39,016 nt of DNA from Frankiaceae bacterium (GTDB lineage Bacteria; Actinomycetota; Actinomycetes; Mycobacteriales; SCTD01): positions 1 to 39,016 of the forward strand of contig JAENVS010000023.1 of the NCBI GenBank assembly GCA_016650445.1, in the 5' to 3' direction. Under the pieces are notes generated by a model. That model was not told the origin of the DNA, searched no databases, and saw only the letters and a list, made by a program, of their open reading frames with translations. The translations under genes and the position numbers were made by a program. Shown in pieces: positions 16,515 through 24,229 of the stretch; within the stretch, counting starts at the first letter, position 1, and each line of letters begins with the position of its first letter.

Positions 16515-17644
16515 GCGAGGGCCTCCACATCGATGGGATCGCCCCGCAACGGGAACGCGTCCTTCCACACCGGCTCGTAGCCGGCACCCTCGAGCATGCC
16601 CGCAACCGCCGCCGGCGAGCGGTCGTCCGAGATGGCGAACTGCTCCTGCGCCTCGCCGGGGGTCGTGTAGCCCCCTGGCTCGGTCGAAGAACCCGCGCTC
16701 ATGGTCGTGACCGCGATCCGCACCAGACCGTCCCGCAGCGCTGCTGGCTCGCGAGTCGACAGCACGATCCCCGCCTCGGGCGCGGCGAGGCGCAGGGCCG
16801 CGAGTGCTTGGACGTACTCCGGGTCGGTCACGGGGATCAGCGGCTGGAAGCCCGACGCGCTCGGCTTGATGCGCGGCAGCGAGACGGTGACCTCGGTGCG
16901 CCAGTACTCCCGCTGCAGCCAGGTCGCGTGGTGCGCAACGGCCAGGACGTCGGAGCGCCAGTCTGCGCAGAGCCCGAGCAGCGCACCGATCCCGAGCCGC
17001 CGGACGCCCGACTCGGCAGCCCGTTCCGTCGAGGACAGCCGGCGGTCGTAGTCGCGCTTCCAACCGGCGACGTGCGTCTCGGCGTAGCGCTGGCGGTCGT
17101 AGGTCTCCTGGTAGTGCACGACCCCCTCGAGACCGGCGTCGACCAGTCGGAGGTAGGTGTCGTCCGACCAGGTCTGCGTCTCGATGCTGATGCTCGGCAC
17201 GAACGGCCGAAGGGCCTCGACGCACGCGACGAGGTAGTCGGCACTGACCTCGAGGCGGTGCTCACCCGCAACGAGCAGGATGTGCCGAAAGCCTTGTGTC
17301 GTAAGGGTTTTCGCTTCAGCGACGACTTGGTCGACGGTCAAGGTGCGTCGTACGACGTCAAGGCCCTTGCTGAAGCCGCAGTAGGTGCAGGACGACAGGC
17401 ACGCGTTGCTGACGTACAGCGGCGCGAACAGCCGGACGGCGCGGCCGAAGCGCTGCAGGGTGACGGCCCGGGCAGCCTGCGCGAGCTCCTCGATCCGCGG
17501 CAGCGCCGCCGGGCTCAGCAACGCAGGGAGCGTGTCCAGCCCGGGGTGCAGGACGGCGTGGGCGACGTCGGTGTCGTCGTACTCACGGGTTCGCAGGTCG
17601 AGCGACTCGACGTGGCGCGCGAACCGTCCCGGCGGCGCGCTCAT
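16511..17644 (-). CDS. thiH: 2-iminoacetate synthase (radical SAM)
   Basis: 377 residues from ATG 17644 (AGAGG seven bases upstream), the same length as E. coli ThiH. It splits tyrosine with SAM and a 4Fe-4S cluster, giving dehydroglycine for the thiazole ring and p-cresol. The cluster motif CxxxCxYC is CLSSCTYCGF, preceded by FAPLYVSNA. Later family blocks include LLVAGEH, ETYDRQRY, IGALLGL, SLPRIKPSASGF and STREPAALRD. The chain begins 76 bp after thiG, across a dispersed repeat. Many aerobic actinobacteria use the oxidase ThiO for this step; ThiH is oxygen-sensitive, so this choice is notable. The ATPase gene follows with a 4-bp overlap. Confidence 0.95.
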   Translation of the reverse strand: MSAPPGRFARHVESLDLRTREYDDTDVAHAVLHPGLDTLPALLSPAALPRIEELAQAARAVTLQRFGRAVRLFAPLYVSNACLSSCTYCGFSKGLDVVRRTLTVDQVVAEAKTLTTQGFRHILLVAGEHRLEVSADYLVACVEALRPFVPSISIETQTWSDDTYLRLVDAGLEGVVHYQETYDRQRYAETHVAGWKRDYDRRLSSTERAAESGVRRLGIGALLGLCADWRSDVLAVAHHATWLQREYWRTEVTVSLPRIKPSASGFQPLIPVTDPEYVQALAALRLAAPEAGIVLSTREPAALRDGLVRIAVTTMSAGSSTEPGGYTTPGEAQEQFAISDDRSPAAVAGMLEGAGYEPVWKDAFPLRGDPIDVEALA

Positions 17645-17681
17645 CGCGACCTCTTCCTTCGCTCCGCAAGCGGACGGCCCG

Positions 17682-17723
17682 CCCGCTCGTTCGTCGCGGG
17701 GCACCGCCCACTGGCTCCGCTCA
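17682..17723 (-). repeat. Dispersed 42-bp intergenic repeat, copy A
   Basis: On the minus strand: TGAGCGGAGC, 12 variable bases, then CCCCGCGACGAACGAGCGGG. It matches copy B at 35740-35781 at 36 of 42 positions with identical spacing. The first three bases are the thiG stop codon. Confidence 0.75.
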
Positions 17724-18533
17724 TGGGGACAGAAACCCGGTCAGCGGGCTCGAGGCGTCGGCCGTATCGAGGACGGCGCCGCGACCGGCGAGGTGTCCGA
17801 GCCGGCCGGCTTCGGTCGCGAGCGCGAACGCGCGGGCCATGCGGATCGGATCGCTCGCGACGGCGATCGCACTGTTGACCAGCACGGCATCGGCGCCGAT
17901 CTCCATGGCCTCGGCGGCGTCGCTCGGCACCCCGAGTCCGGCGTCGACGACGACCGGCACGTGCGCCTGCTCGACGATGACCTCGATGGCGTCGCGCGTG
18001 CGCAGGCCGCGGTTGCTGCCGATCCAGGCGCCCAGCGGCATGACGGTCGCGCAGCCGGCCTCCTCGAGGTGCCGGCACAGCACCGGGTCGGCCGAGCAGT
18101 ACGGCAGGACGGTGAAGCCCTCGGCGACCAGCCGCTCGGCCGCCTTCAGCGTCTCGATCGGGTCGGGTGCCAGCGTGCGCGGGTCGGGCGTCACCTCCAG
18201 CTTGACCAGGTCGGCACCGGTGGCGGCCCGCCCGAGCCGGGCCAGCCGGACGGCCTCGTCGGCGTCCACCGCGCCCGACGTGTTGGGCAGCAGGGTCATG
18301 CCGGGCGGGACGAAGTCGAGGACGTCACCGCTCTGCGCACTCCCGATGGCTTGCCGGTCCAGGTCGACCCGGCGCAGGGCGACGGTGACGATGTCGGCGC
18401 CGCTGGCGAGCAGCGCGTCCCGCATCACGGCGTGCGAGCGGAACTTGCCGGTGCCGACGAGCAGCCGGCTCGCGTAAGCACGGCCCGCGATGACGAGCGG
18501 GTCACCGCGGTCGGAAGGGGGCTCGAGGGTCAT
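17721..18533 (-). CDS. thiG: Thiazole synthase
   Basis: 270 residues. Forms the thiazole phosphate carboxylate from 1-deoxyxylulose 5-phosphate, dehydroglycine and ThiS thiocarboxylate. The (beta/alpha)8 barrel shows LLVGTGKF at the start, [16 protein letters not shown], the Schiff-base Lys in [34 protein letters not shown] and [29 protein letters not shown] (two blocks joined). Start ATG 18533 has GGGGAG five bases upstream, and this ribosome binding site is the 3' edge of the TPP riboswitch at 18541. Expression is therefore expected to fall when TPP is plentiful. It is the first gene of the thiG-thiH-ABC operon. Confidence 0.97.
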   Translation of the reverse strand: MTLEPPSDRGDPLVIAGRAYASRLLVGTGKFRSHAVMRDALLASGADIVTVALRRVDLDRQAIGSAQSGDVLDFVPPGMTLLPNTSGAVDADEAVRLARLGRAATGADLVKLEVTPDPRTLAPDPIETLKAAERLVAEGFTVLPYCSADPVLCRHLEEAGCATVMPLGAWIGSNRGLRTRDAIEVIVEQAHVPVVVDAGLGVPSDAAEAMEIGADAVLVNSAIAVASDPIRMARAFALATEAGRLGHLAGRGAVLDTADASSPLTGFLSP

Positions 18534-18538
18534 GTCGT

Positions 18539-18627
18539 CTCCCCACGCCGGCGTTACCCGGATCGGGTGCTGCGGGTCGCCGACGGGCTGGTCGGCCTCT
18601 CAGCCCGCGTCCGCGGGCTCCCCGGTA
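18539..18627 (-). promoter_or_regulatory. TPP (THI-box) riboswitch
   Basis: Minus-strand RNA shows the THI-box elements in order: GGGGAGCCC with a GCCCGC/GCGGGC hairpin, CTGAGAGG, a GC stem, then ACCCGATCCGGGTAACGCCG and GCGTGGGGA. These line up with the E. coli thiM/thiC consensus blocks GGGGUGCCC, CUGAGA, ACCUGAUCUGGAUAAUGCC and AGCGUAGGGA. The last GGGGAG (18544-18539) serves as the thiG ribosome binding site, so ligand-stabilised P1 would hide it. That implies translational control, with no separate expression platform. Confidence 0.93.
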
Positions 18628-18695
18628 CTGACGCTGCCGACTCTAGCCGCGCCACCGCCCGCCCAGCCCGCCGCGGCGGCGGCGGCGGCGGCCAC

Positions 18696-18751
18696 GATCT
18701 CGGAGCAACCGGGGCGGCGCACCGGCGTGTCGGCCCGGTTGGTCCGAGATC
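18696..18751. repeat. 18-bp inverted repeat between thiG and the LysM gene
   Basis: GATCTCGGAGCAACCGGG (18696-18713) pairs with 18734-18751 at 17 of 18 positions; the loop is 20 bases. It lies upstream of both the riboswitch and the LysM gene, in the 333-bp divergent region. It could be an operator or an RNA hairpin in the LysM leader. Between it and 18866 are GTAACTTCCGTCAC and similar sequence that may hold the LysM promoter; nothing else was recognised. Confidence 0.7.
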
Positions 18752-18866
18752 AACGCGGCGGATCGTCGTACGTTCGTAACTTCCGTCACTCTTGTCACAC
18801 CGGCCCCACTGGCCTACCGTCGACGCCGGGTGCTCTTCCCCCTGCCGTCGACCCCCGGGACCCCCC

Positions 18867-19817
18867 ATGCCGCGCCGCCGTGCGTCACGCACGCTCCGCC
18901 TTCCCCGAGTTGCGGTCCTGCTGACCCTCGCCGCCGTCCTCACCGCAGGGGCGACCTCGAACATCCGGGTCAAGGAGGGCGACACGCTCTGGGAGCTCGC
19001 ACAGCGGCACAACACCACGGTCGACGTCCTGCGCCGGCTCAACGACCTGCCCGGCAGCGGCACGATCTACGTCGGCGACGTGCTCAAGGTCCCGGGCGCC
19101 GCCCCCGGCAAGCAGGCACCGGCCCGGCCCAGCACCCGCGTCGTCGAGAAGGGCTACACCGTCCAGGCCGGCGACAACCTGACGCTCATCGCCAAGAAGT
19201 ACGGCGTGAGCGTGCGCACGATCCAGGTGCGCAACAAGCTCCCGCGCAACGGCATCGTCCTCATCGGCCGGCGCCTCGCCATCCCGGTGACGGTCACGGT
19301 CACGCCCTCCCGCTCGGCAGCGCCCAACAGCGCCACCCACAACGCCGGGCTGCGCATCCCGGTCAAGGTCCAGCGCTCCGCGGCCGCGCACCGCGCCTAC
19401 CTCGCCCACCAGCGGCTGCCCTCGAAGAAGGCGGTCCGCGCGCTCATCCACAAGACCGCGAAGCGCGTCGGGCTCGACCCGTCGCTCGCGCTCGCCGTCG
19501 CGTTTCACGAGAGCGGCTTCCAGCAGCGGGTCGTCTCCCCCGTCGACGCGATCGGCGTGATGCAGGTGCTGCCCTCCACCGGCCGGGCGCTCAGCGCTGG
19601 CTACCACCGCAAGCTCAACCTGCTCAAGACCGAGGACAACGTGCTGGCCGGCGTGCTGCTGCTCAAGCAGCTGTCCCGGGCAACCGGCCGCGCCGACCTG
19701 GCGCTGGCCGGCTACTACCAGGGCCTCGGCTCGGTCCGTAAGCGCGGGATGCTGCCGCAGACGCACGCCTACATCCGCAACGTGACAGTGCTGCGGGCCC
19801 GCTTCCGAACCGGGTGA
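18867..19817 (+). CDS. Secreted LysM - lytic transglycosylase protein
   Basis: 316 residues from ATG 18867. A basic start and hydrophobic segment (about 13-30) form a signal peptide or anchor. Two LysM domains follow: IRVKEGDTLWELAQRHN (about 33-76) and YTVQAGDNLTLIAKKYG (about 95-140), which bind peptidoglycan. The C-terminal SLT-fold domain (about 185-316) has the catalytic Glu in AFHESGFQ and the motif AIGVMQVLPST. It should cleave glycan strands in the wall. The stop overlaps the in-frame GTG 19814 region of the kinase gene, and the kinase follows at once. PASTA kinases also sense peptidoglycan, so the pair may act in wall remodelling. The open frame extends to 18792 but lacks a signal peptide there. 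Confidence 0.92.
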   Translation: MPRRRASRTLRLPRVAVLLTLAAVLTAGATSNIRVKEGDTLWELAQRHNTTVDVLRRLNDLPGSGTIYVGDVLKVPGAAPGKQAPARPSTRVVEKGYTVQAGDNLTLIAKKYGVSVRTIQVRNKLPRNGIVLIGRRLAIPVTVTVTPSRSAAPNSATHNAGLRIPVKVQRSAAAHRAYLAHQRLPSKKAVRALIHKTAKRVGLDPSLALAVAFHESGFQQRVVSPVDAIGVMQVLPSTGRALSAGYHRKLNLLKTEDNVLAGVLLLKQLSRATGRADLALAGYYQGLGSVRKRGMLPQTHAYIRNVTVLRARFRTG

Positions 19818-19829
19818 GCCCGGCCCGCC

Positions 19830-19835
19830 TAGACT
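19830..19835 (+). promoter_or_regulatory. Leaderless-type -10 box of the PASTA kinase gene
   Basis: TAGACT ends eight bases before GTG 19844, in the 26 bp after the LysM gene stop. The kinase may therefore have its own promoter besides read-through. Confidence 0.45.
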
Positions 19836-19843
19836 CGAAGGCC

Positions 19844-21682
19844 GTGGACCACACCGTCGAGACCGCGGTCGACCCCCTCGTGGGGCGACTCCTCGACGGT
19901 CGCTACCGCCTCGACCGGCCGATCGCCCGCGGCGGCATGGCCACCGTCTACACCGCGACCGACACCCGGCTCGACCGGGTCGTCGCCGTCAAGGTCATGC
20001 GCCCGGCACTCGCGGAGGACCCCGACTTCGTCGCCCGCTTCGCCCGCGAGGCGCGCGCCGCCGCGCGGCTGTCCAGCCCCGAGGTCGTCGCCGTCCACGA
20101 CCAGGGCACCGACCCGTCGACCGGCACGGCCTACCTCGTCATGGAGTACGTCGCGGGCAAGACCCTGCGCGACGTCATCCGTGACTCCGGACCGGTCCCC
20201 GCCAACCGTGCGCTGGCACTGCTCGAGCCGGTGCTTCGAGCCCTCGCCGCCGCCCACGCCGCCGGCCTGGTGCACCGCGACGTGAAGCCCGAGAACGTCC
20301 TGCTCGGCGACGACGGCCGGGTGAAGGTCGCCGACTTCGGCCTGGCCCGCGCCATCGAGACGTCCAACCTCACCGCGACGACCGGCCTGCTGATCGGCAC
20401 CGTCGCCTACCTCGCACCCGAGCAGGTCGAGCACGGCACCGCCGACCCGCGCACCGACGTCTACGCCGCCGGCATCCTGCTCTGGGAGCTGCTGACCGGC
20501 ACACCGCCGTACGACGGCGACAGCCCCTTGTCGGTGGCCTACCGGCACGTGCACGACGACGTGCCCGCGCCGTCGCAGGTCGTGCAGGGCATCCCGCCGG
20601 CGGTCGACGCCCTGGTGCTGCGCGCCACGCGACGCGACCCCGACGAGCGGCCGGCCGACGCGGGCGCGTTCTTGTCGGAGCTGATGGCGCTGCGCAGCAC
20701 CCTGCCGGCCGCGGCGATCGACACCGCGCCCACCCTCGTCGTCCCGCGGCCGACCACGCCACCTCAGCCGCCGAAGGCCAAGGCGGACAAGACCGGGCCG
20801 CAGCGCCCCCGGCGTCGGGGCCTGGTCGTCGGACTCGTCATCGGCGCGCTCGCGCTGCTCGCCCTCGCCGGCGGCTGGTACCTCGGCAGCGGCCGCTACA
20901 CCCACGCCCCGCCCGTCGTCGGGCTGACGCAGCTCGCCGCCGAGGCCAAGCTCGACGACGCCGGCCTCAAGCACCGGGTCGCCGAGCAGCGCGTGTTCAG
21001 CGAGGACGTGAAAGTCGGCGACGTCGCCGAGCAGGAGCCTGGGCAGAACAACCGGGTACGCCGGGGCGGCACCGTCACGCTGATCCTGTCGAAGGGCCCG
21101 GACCGCCGGGTGGTCCCGACGCTGTTCGGCTCGACGGTGCCCATCGCCGAGAGCACGCTGAAGAACCTCGGCCTGCGCAAGGGCACCGTCACCGAGCGGT
21201 TCTCCAACGCCGCGAAGGGTCTGGTCATCGCGACAGACCCCCCGGCCGGCCAGGCACTACGGGCCAACGCCGTCGTCAACCTCGTCGTCAGCAAGGGACC
21301 CGAGCTGATCCCGGTGCCCAACGTGCAGGGCAAGCCCGAAGCCGAGGCAAAGGACGCAGTCAACAAGGCAGGCTTCAAGTACACGACCGTGCAGGTCTTC
21401 AGCGACACCGTCCCCGTCGGCGTCGTCGCCGACCAGTCTCCGAGCAGCGGCAACGCACCGCGCAACTCCAGCATCACCCTGCAGGTCAGCAAGGGTCCGG
21501 AGCTCGTCACCGTCCCCAACCTCGACGGCGTGGACCGCGACGATGCCGTCGCCCAGTTGCAGGCACTCGGCCTCCGGGCAGACGTCACGAAGTTCGGCGG
21601 TGGCAAGAAGGTGCATGCACAGACCCCGTCACCCGGCACGCAGGTCAAGAAGGGCACCGTCGTCCGGCTGCTCGTCTACTGA
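19844..21682 (+). CDS. Transmembrane Ser/Thr kinase with four PASTA domains (PknL/PknB type)
   Basis: 612 residues from GTG 19844; GTG 19814, overlapping the LysM stop, is the alternative. The kinase domain (about 18-270) has the glycine loop IARGGMATVY, VAVKVM, HRDVKPENVL, DFGLA, LIGTVAYLAPEQ and ELLTGTPPY. After a Pro/Thr-rich linker there is one membrane helix (GLVVGLVIGALALLALAGGW) and four extracellular PASTA repeats of about 65 residues, each closing on a SKGPE-like or terminal beta-strand. The repeats bind muropeptides or lipid II in relatives. M. tuberculosis PknL lacks PASTA domains but sits in this position; its partner Rv2175c is represented at 12443. Assignment to pknL is by synteny only. 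Confidence 0.93.
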   Translation: MDHTVETAVDPLVGRLLDGRYRLDRPIARGGMATVYTATDTRLDRVVAVKVMRPALAEDPDFVARFAREARAAARLSSPEVVAVHDQGTDPSTGTAYLVMEYVAGKTLRDVIRDSGPVPANRALALLEPVLRALAAAHAAGLVHRDVKPENVLLGDDGRVKVADFGLARAIETSNLTATTGLLIGTVAYLAPEQVEHGTADPRTDVYAAGILLWELLTGTPPYDGDSPLSVAYRHVHDDVPAPSQVVQGIPPAVDALVLRATRRDPDERPADAGAFLSELMALRSTLPAAAIDTAPTLVVPRPTTPPQPPKAKADKTGPQRPRRRGLVVGLVIGALALLALAGGWYLGSGRYTHAPPVVGLTQLAAEAKLDDAGLKHRVAEQRVFSEDVKVGDVAEQEPGQNNRVRRGGTVTLILSKGPDRRVVPTLFGSTVPIAESTLKNLGLRKGTVTERFSNAAKGLVIATDPPAGQALRANAVVNLVVSKGPELIPVPNVQGKPEAEAKDAVNKAGFKYTTVQVFSDTVPVGVVADQSPSSGNAPRNSSITLQVSKGPELVTVPNLDGVDRDDAVAQLQALGLRADVTKFGGGKKVHAQTPSPGTQVKKGTVVRLLVY

Positions 21683-21695
21683 CATCCTCTAGGGC

Positions 21696-22556
21696 GTGCC
21701 CCCTCGCAAGCCGTCACTCGTGGGCTCCCATGTCTTCGTCGGAGCGGGGCTCCCGAAGGCGCTCGCCTACGCGCGTGAGATAACCGCGCAGGTCATCCAG
21801 GTCTTCGTCTCCAACCCGCGCGGCTGGGCACCGAGCGTCGGCAACCCCGCGCACGACGAGAGCTTCAAGGCGGCGACGGCTGCGGCCGGCATGCCGGTCT
21901 ACGTGCACGCGCCGTACCTCGTGAACTTCGGCTCCCCCACCGAGGCAACCGTTCGCAAGTCCGTCGAGTCCGTGACGCACGCGCTGAAGCGCGGGATGGC
22001 CATCGGCGCCAAGGGCGTCGTCGTGCACGCCGGGACGGCCGTCGCCGGCGCGCACCGCGACGACGCCTTGGCGCAGCTGCGCGAGCACCTGCTCCCGCTG
22101 CTCGACGCGGCGGATCCCGACGGGCCGAAGCTGCTCGTCGAGCCGACCGCCGGTGGCAAGGGCGCGCTGTGCGCGACGGTGGACCAGCTCGCGCCGTGGT
22201 TTGCCCAGCTCGACGACCACCCCATGCTCGGTGTCTGCCTCGACACCTGCCATCTGTACGCCGCAGGCCACGACCTTGCCGCGCCCGGCGGTGCGAAGAA
22301 GACGCTCGACCTGCTCGTGAAGACGGTCGGCCGGGGTCGCCTCGGCCTGGTGCACGCGAACGACTCGAAGGACCCGCTCGGCTCCGGCCGCGACCGGCAC
22401 GCCTCGATCGGCGACGGGCACATCGGCAAGGACATGTTCGCCGAGCTCTTCCGCCACCCGGCGACCCGCGGCGTACCCGTGCTCGTCGAGACCCCGGGAG
22501 ACGCGGCGTCGCACCGTCGCGACATCGAGATCCTCTGCTCGCTCCGCGACGCGTGA
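21696..22556 (+). CDS. nfo: Deoxyribonuclease IV (AP endonuclease, Nfo family)
   Basis: 286 residues from GTG 21696. Cleaves DNA 5' of abasic sites using a three-zinc centre in a TIM barrel. Zinc-ligand motifs in order: VGSHVF, VHAPYLVN, VVVHAGT, LLVEPTAGG, VCLDTCHLYAAGHD, LVHANDSK, RDRHASIGDGHIG and VLVETPG. The gene is 13 bp after the kinase, with CATCCT seven bases before the start as a weak leaderless box. It overlaps the EamA transporter gene by four bases (GTGA). Confidence 0.95.
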   Translation: MPPRKPSLVGSHVFVGAGLPKALAYAREITAQVIQVFVSNPRGWAPSVGNPAHDESFKAATAAAGMPVYVHAPYLVNFGSPTEATVRKSVESVTHALKRGMAIGAKGVVVHAGTAVAGAHRDDALAQLREHLLPLLDAADPDGPKLLVEPTAGGKGALCATVDQLAPWFAQLDDHPMLGVCLDTCHLYAAGHDLAAPGGAKKTLDLLVKTVGRGRLGLVHANDSKDPLGSGRDRHASIGDGHIGKDMFAELFRHPATRGVPVLVETPGDAASHRRDIEILCSLRDA

Positions 22557-23446
22557 GGGCGCCCAGGCCCCAGCTGTCAGCCCCCACTGCAGCCCTGGTG
22601 GCCGTGACCGCTGTCTGGGGCTCGACCTTCGTCGTGGTCAAGGACGCGGTCGAGCGGATCCCGGTCACCGACTTCCTGACGTGGCGGTTCGCGCTCGCCG
22701 CACTCGCGATGCTGCTCATTCGGCCGCGCGCAGTCGCGACCCTCGGCCCCGGCGGCCGCCGGGCCGGCGTGCTGCTCGGCCTGGCGCTCGGTATCGGCTA
22801 CCTCCTGCAGACGATCGGGCTCGAGACCACCGACGCGGCCGTCAGCGGCTTCATCACCGGCATGTTCGTGGTGCTGACGCCGCTCGGCGCTGCCGTGCTG
22901 CTGAAGAAGACGCCAGACCGGATCGCCTGGCTCGCCGTCGGCCTCGCGACGGTCGGTCTGGGGTTCCTCTCGCTGCGCGGGCTCGCCGTGGGCGGCGGTG
23001 AGCTGCTCACCCTGGGCTGCGCCGCGTGCTTCGCGTTGCACATCGTCGGACTCGGGCGGTGGGCGTCGGCGTACGACGTCTACGGGCTTGCCGTCGTACA
23101 GCTGCTGACGGTGGCCGCGCTCTGCGCGGTCGGCGCGGTCCCCGGTGGCCTGACCGTTCCGCCCGACGGGAGCGTCTGGGCCGCCCTTGCGCTGACCGCA
23201 CTCGCAGCCACGGCGGTGGCGTTCGTCGTGCAGACCTGGGCGCAGGCACACCTCGCCCCGACCCGCGCCGCGGTGATCATGACGATGGAGCCCGTCTTCG
23301 CAGGCTTGTTCGCCGTCGTCGCAGGAGGCGAGCGGCTCGGCCCACGCACGCTGGTGGGGGCGGCGATGGTGCTCACGGCGATGGTGCTCACCGAGCTCGG
23401 TCCCCGCCGCGGCTCCGAGGGCGAGGTCGAGCGACTGGAAGTGTGA
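22553..23446 (+). CDS. EamA/DMT-family transporter
   Basis: 297 residues from GTG 22553, overlapping the nfo stop. Ten predicted membrane helices are arranged as two EamA repeats. The first opens with the family motif AVWGSTFVVVKDAVERI and has WRFALAAL; the second includes TRAAVIMTMEPVFAGLFA and GAAMVLTAMVLTEL. Such carriers export amino acids, nucleotides or other small metabolites; the substrate is not readable. The frame continues upstream to 22169 inside nfo, which is a shadow. Co-translation with nfo is suggested by the overlap, but a functional link is unclear. Confidence 0.9.
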   Translation: MRAPRPQLSAPTAALVAVTAVWGSTFVVVKDAVERIPVTDFLTWRFALAALAMLLIRPRAVATLGPGGRRAGVLLGLALGIGYLLQTIGLETTDAAVSGFITGMFVVLTPLGAAVLLKKTPDRIAWLAVGLATVGLGFLSLRGLAVGGGELLTLGCAACFALHIVGLGRWASAYDVYGLAVVQLLTVAALCAVGAVPGGLTVPPDGSVWAALALTALAATAVAFVVQTWAQAHLAPTRAAVIMTMEPVFAGLFAVVAGGERLGPRTLVGAAMVLTAMVLTELGPRRGSEGEVERLEV

Positions 23447-23478
23447 CGACGCAGGAGATCCGGGCACGATCGACGCGC

Positions 23479-24117
23479 TTAAGCCGGCCCGTCCCCCGGC
23501 GACTCCTGGTAGGAGTAGCGCTGCTCGAGCCAGGGGTCGGCGCGGTTGTGGTAGCCCCGCTCCTCCCAGAAGCCGCGCCTGTCAGCGGTGAGGTACTCGA
23601 CGCCGCGGACCCACTTCGGTCCCTTCCACGCGTACAGGTGCGGGACGACGAGCCGCAGGGGGGCGCCGTGCTCGGGGGTGAGCGACTCGCCGTTGCGGTG
23701 CGTCGCGAGCAGCCCGGCGGCGAAGTCGGCCACGGTCATGTTGGAGCTGTAGCCGTACTCCGCCCAGACCATGACGTGATCGGCACCGGCCGCGGGCGGC
23801 ACCGCTCTGAGCAGCTCGTCGCCGGAGATCCCGCGCCAGGTGTTGCCGAGCACGGAGAACTTCGTCACGCAGTGGAAGTCGGCCTCGACGTCGACCCGCG
23901 GGAGCGCGCCTGCTTGCTGCCAGGTCCACCGCTGCTCGCCGCCGTCGGCGGTGGCGCCGAAGACGCGCAGGTCCCATTCCTCCAGCGGTACGACCGGAAC
24001 CCGCCCGTAGTGCAGGACCGGCCAGCCGCGCGGGATGTACTGGCCCGGCGGCAGCCGGTCCGCGGGCAGACCCGCGGCTCGCGTGCGCGCACCCATCCGG
24101 CTGAAAGGGGACGTCAC
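23479..24117 (-). CDS. Sulfite-oxidase-like molybdopterin oxidoreductase
   Basis: 212 residues from GTG 24117 with GGAGGAGG about seven bases upstream. It has only the molybdopterin-binding domain of the sulfite oxidase/MsrP/YuiH fold: RLPPGQYIPRGWPVLH at the start, the Mo-ligand Cys83 in DFHCVTKFSV, GYSSNMTVAD, GAPLRLVVPHLYAWK and KWVRGVEYL. No haem domain and no Tat signal are present, so it is probably cytoplasmic. The natural substrate of this short group is not established. No molybdenum-cofactor genes lie nearby. Confidence 0.9.
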   Translation of the reverse strand: MTSPFSRMGARTRAAGLPADRLPPGQYIPRGWPVLHYGRVPVVPLEEWDLRVFGATADGGEQRWTWQQAGALPRVDVEADFHCVTKFSVLGNTWRGISGDELLRAVPPAAGADHVMVWAEYGYSSNMTVADFAAGLLATHRNGESLTPEHGAPLRLVVPHLYAWKGPKWVRGVEYLTADRRGFWEERGYHNRADPWLEQRYSYQESPGDGPA

Positions 24118-24164
24118 GGGCCCATCCTCCTCCGGCGCCGGCCGGCGGGATTCACCGGTCGGCG

Positions 24165-24196
24165 GGCAGGAGAGGGCCGCGCGGCGGCGAAGCAGG
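24165..24196 (+). promoter_or_regulatory. Leader motif of BNR gene 3 (GGCAGGAG - hairpin - GCGAAGCAGG)
   Basis: GGCAGGAGAGG, a GGCCGC/GCGGC hairpin and GCGAAGCAGG occur 34-66 bases before ATG 24230. The blocks and 14-base spacing equal those at 9944, although the two flanking genes are 14 kb apart. The remainder of the leader holds a GGAG ribosome binding site at 24219-24222. Confidence 0.45.
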
Positions 24197-24229
24197 CCTC
24201 AACGCCGTCGAACACTGTGGAGCCCCGGC

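Noticed and set aside
18637..18866. c-di-AMP (ydaO-type) riboswitch before the LysM gene
   Set aside because: Such elements precede cell-wall hydrolase genes in actinobacteria, but the conserved ydaO blocks are not seen here.
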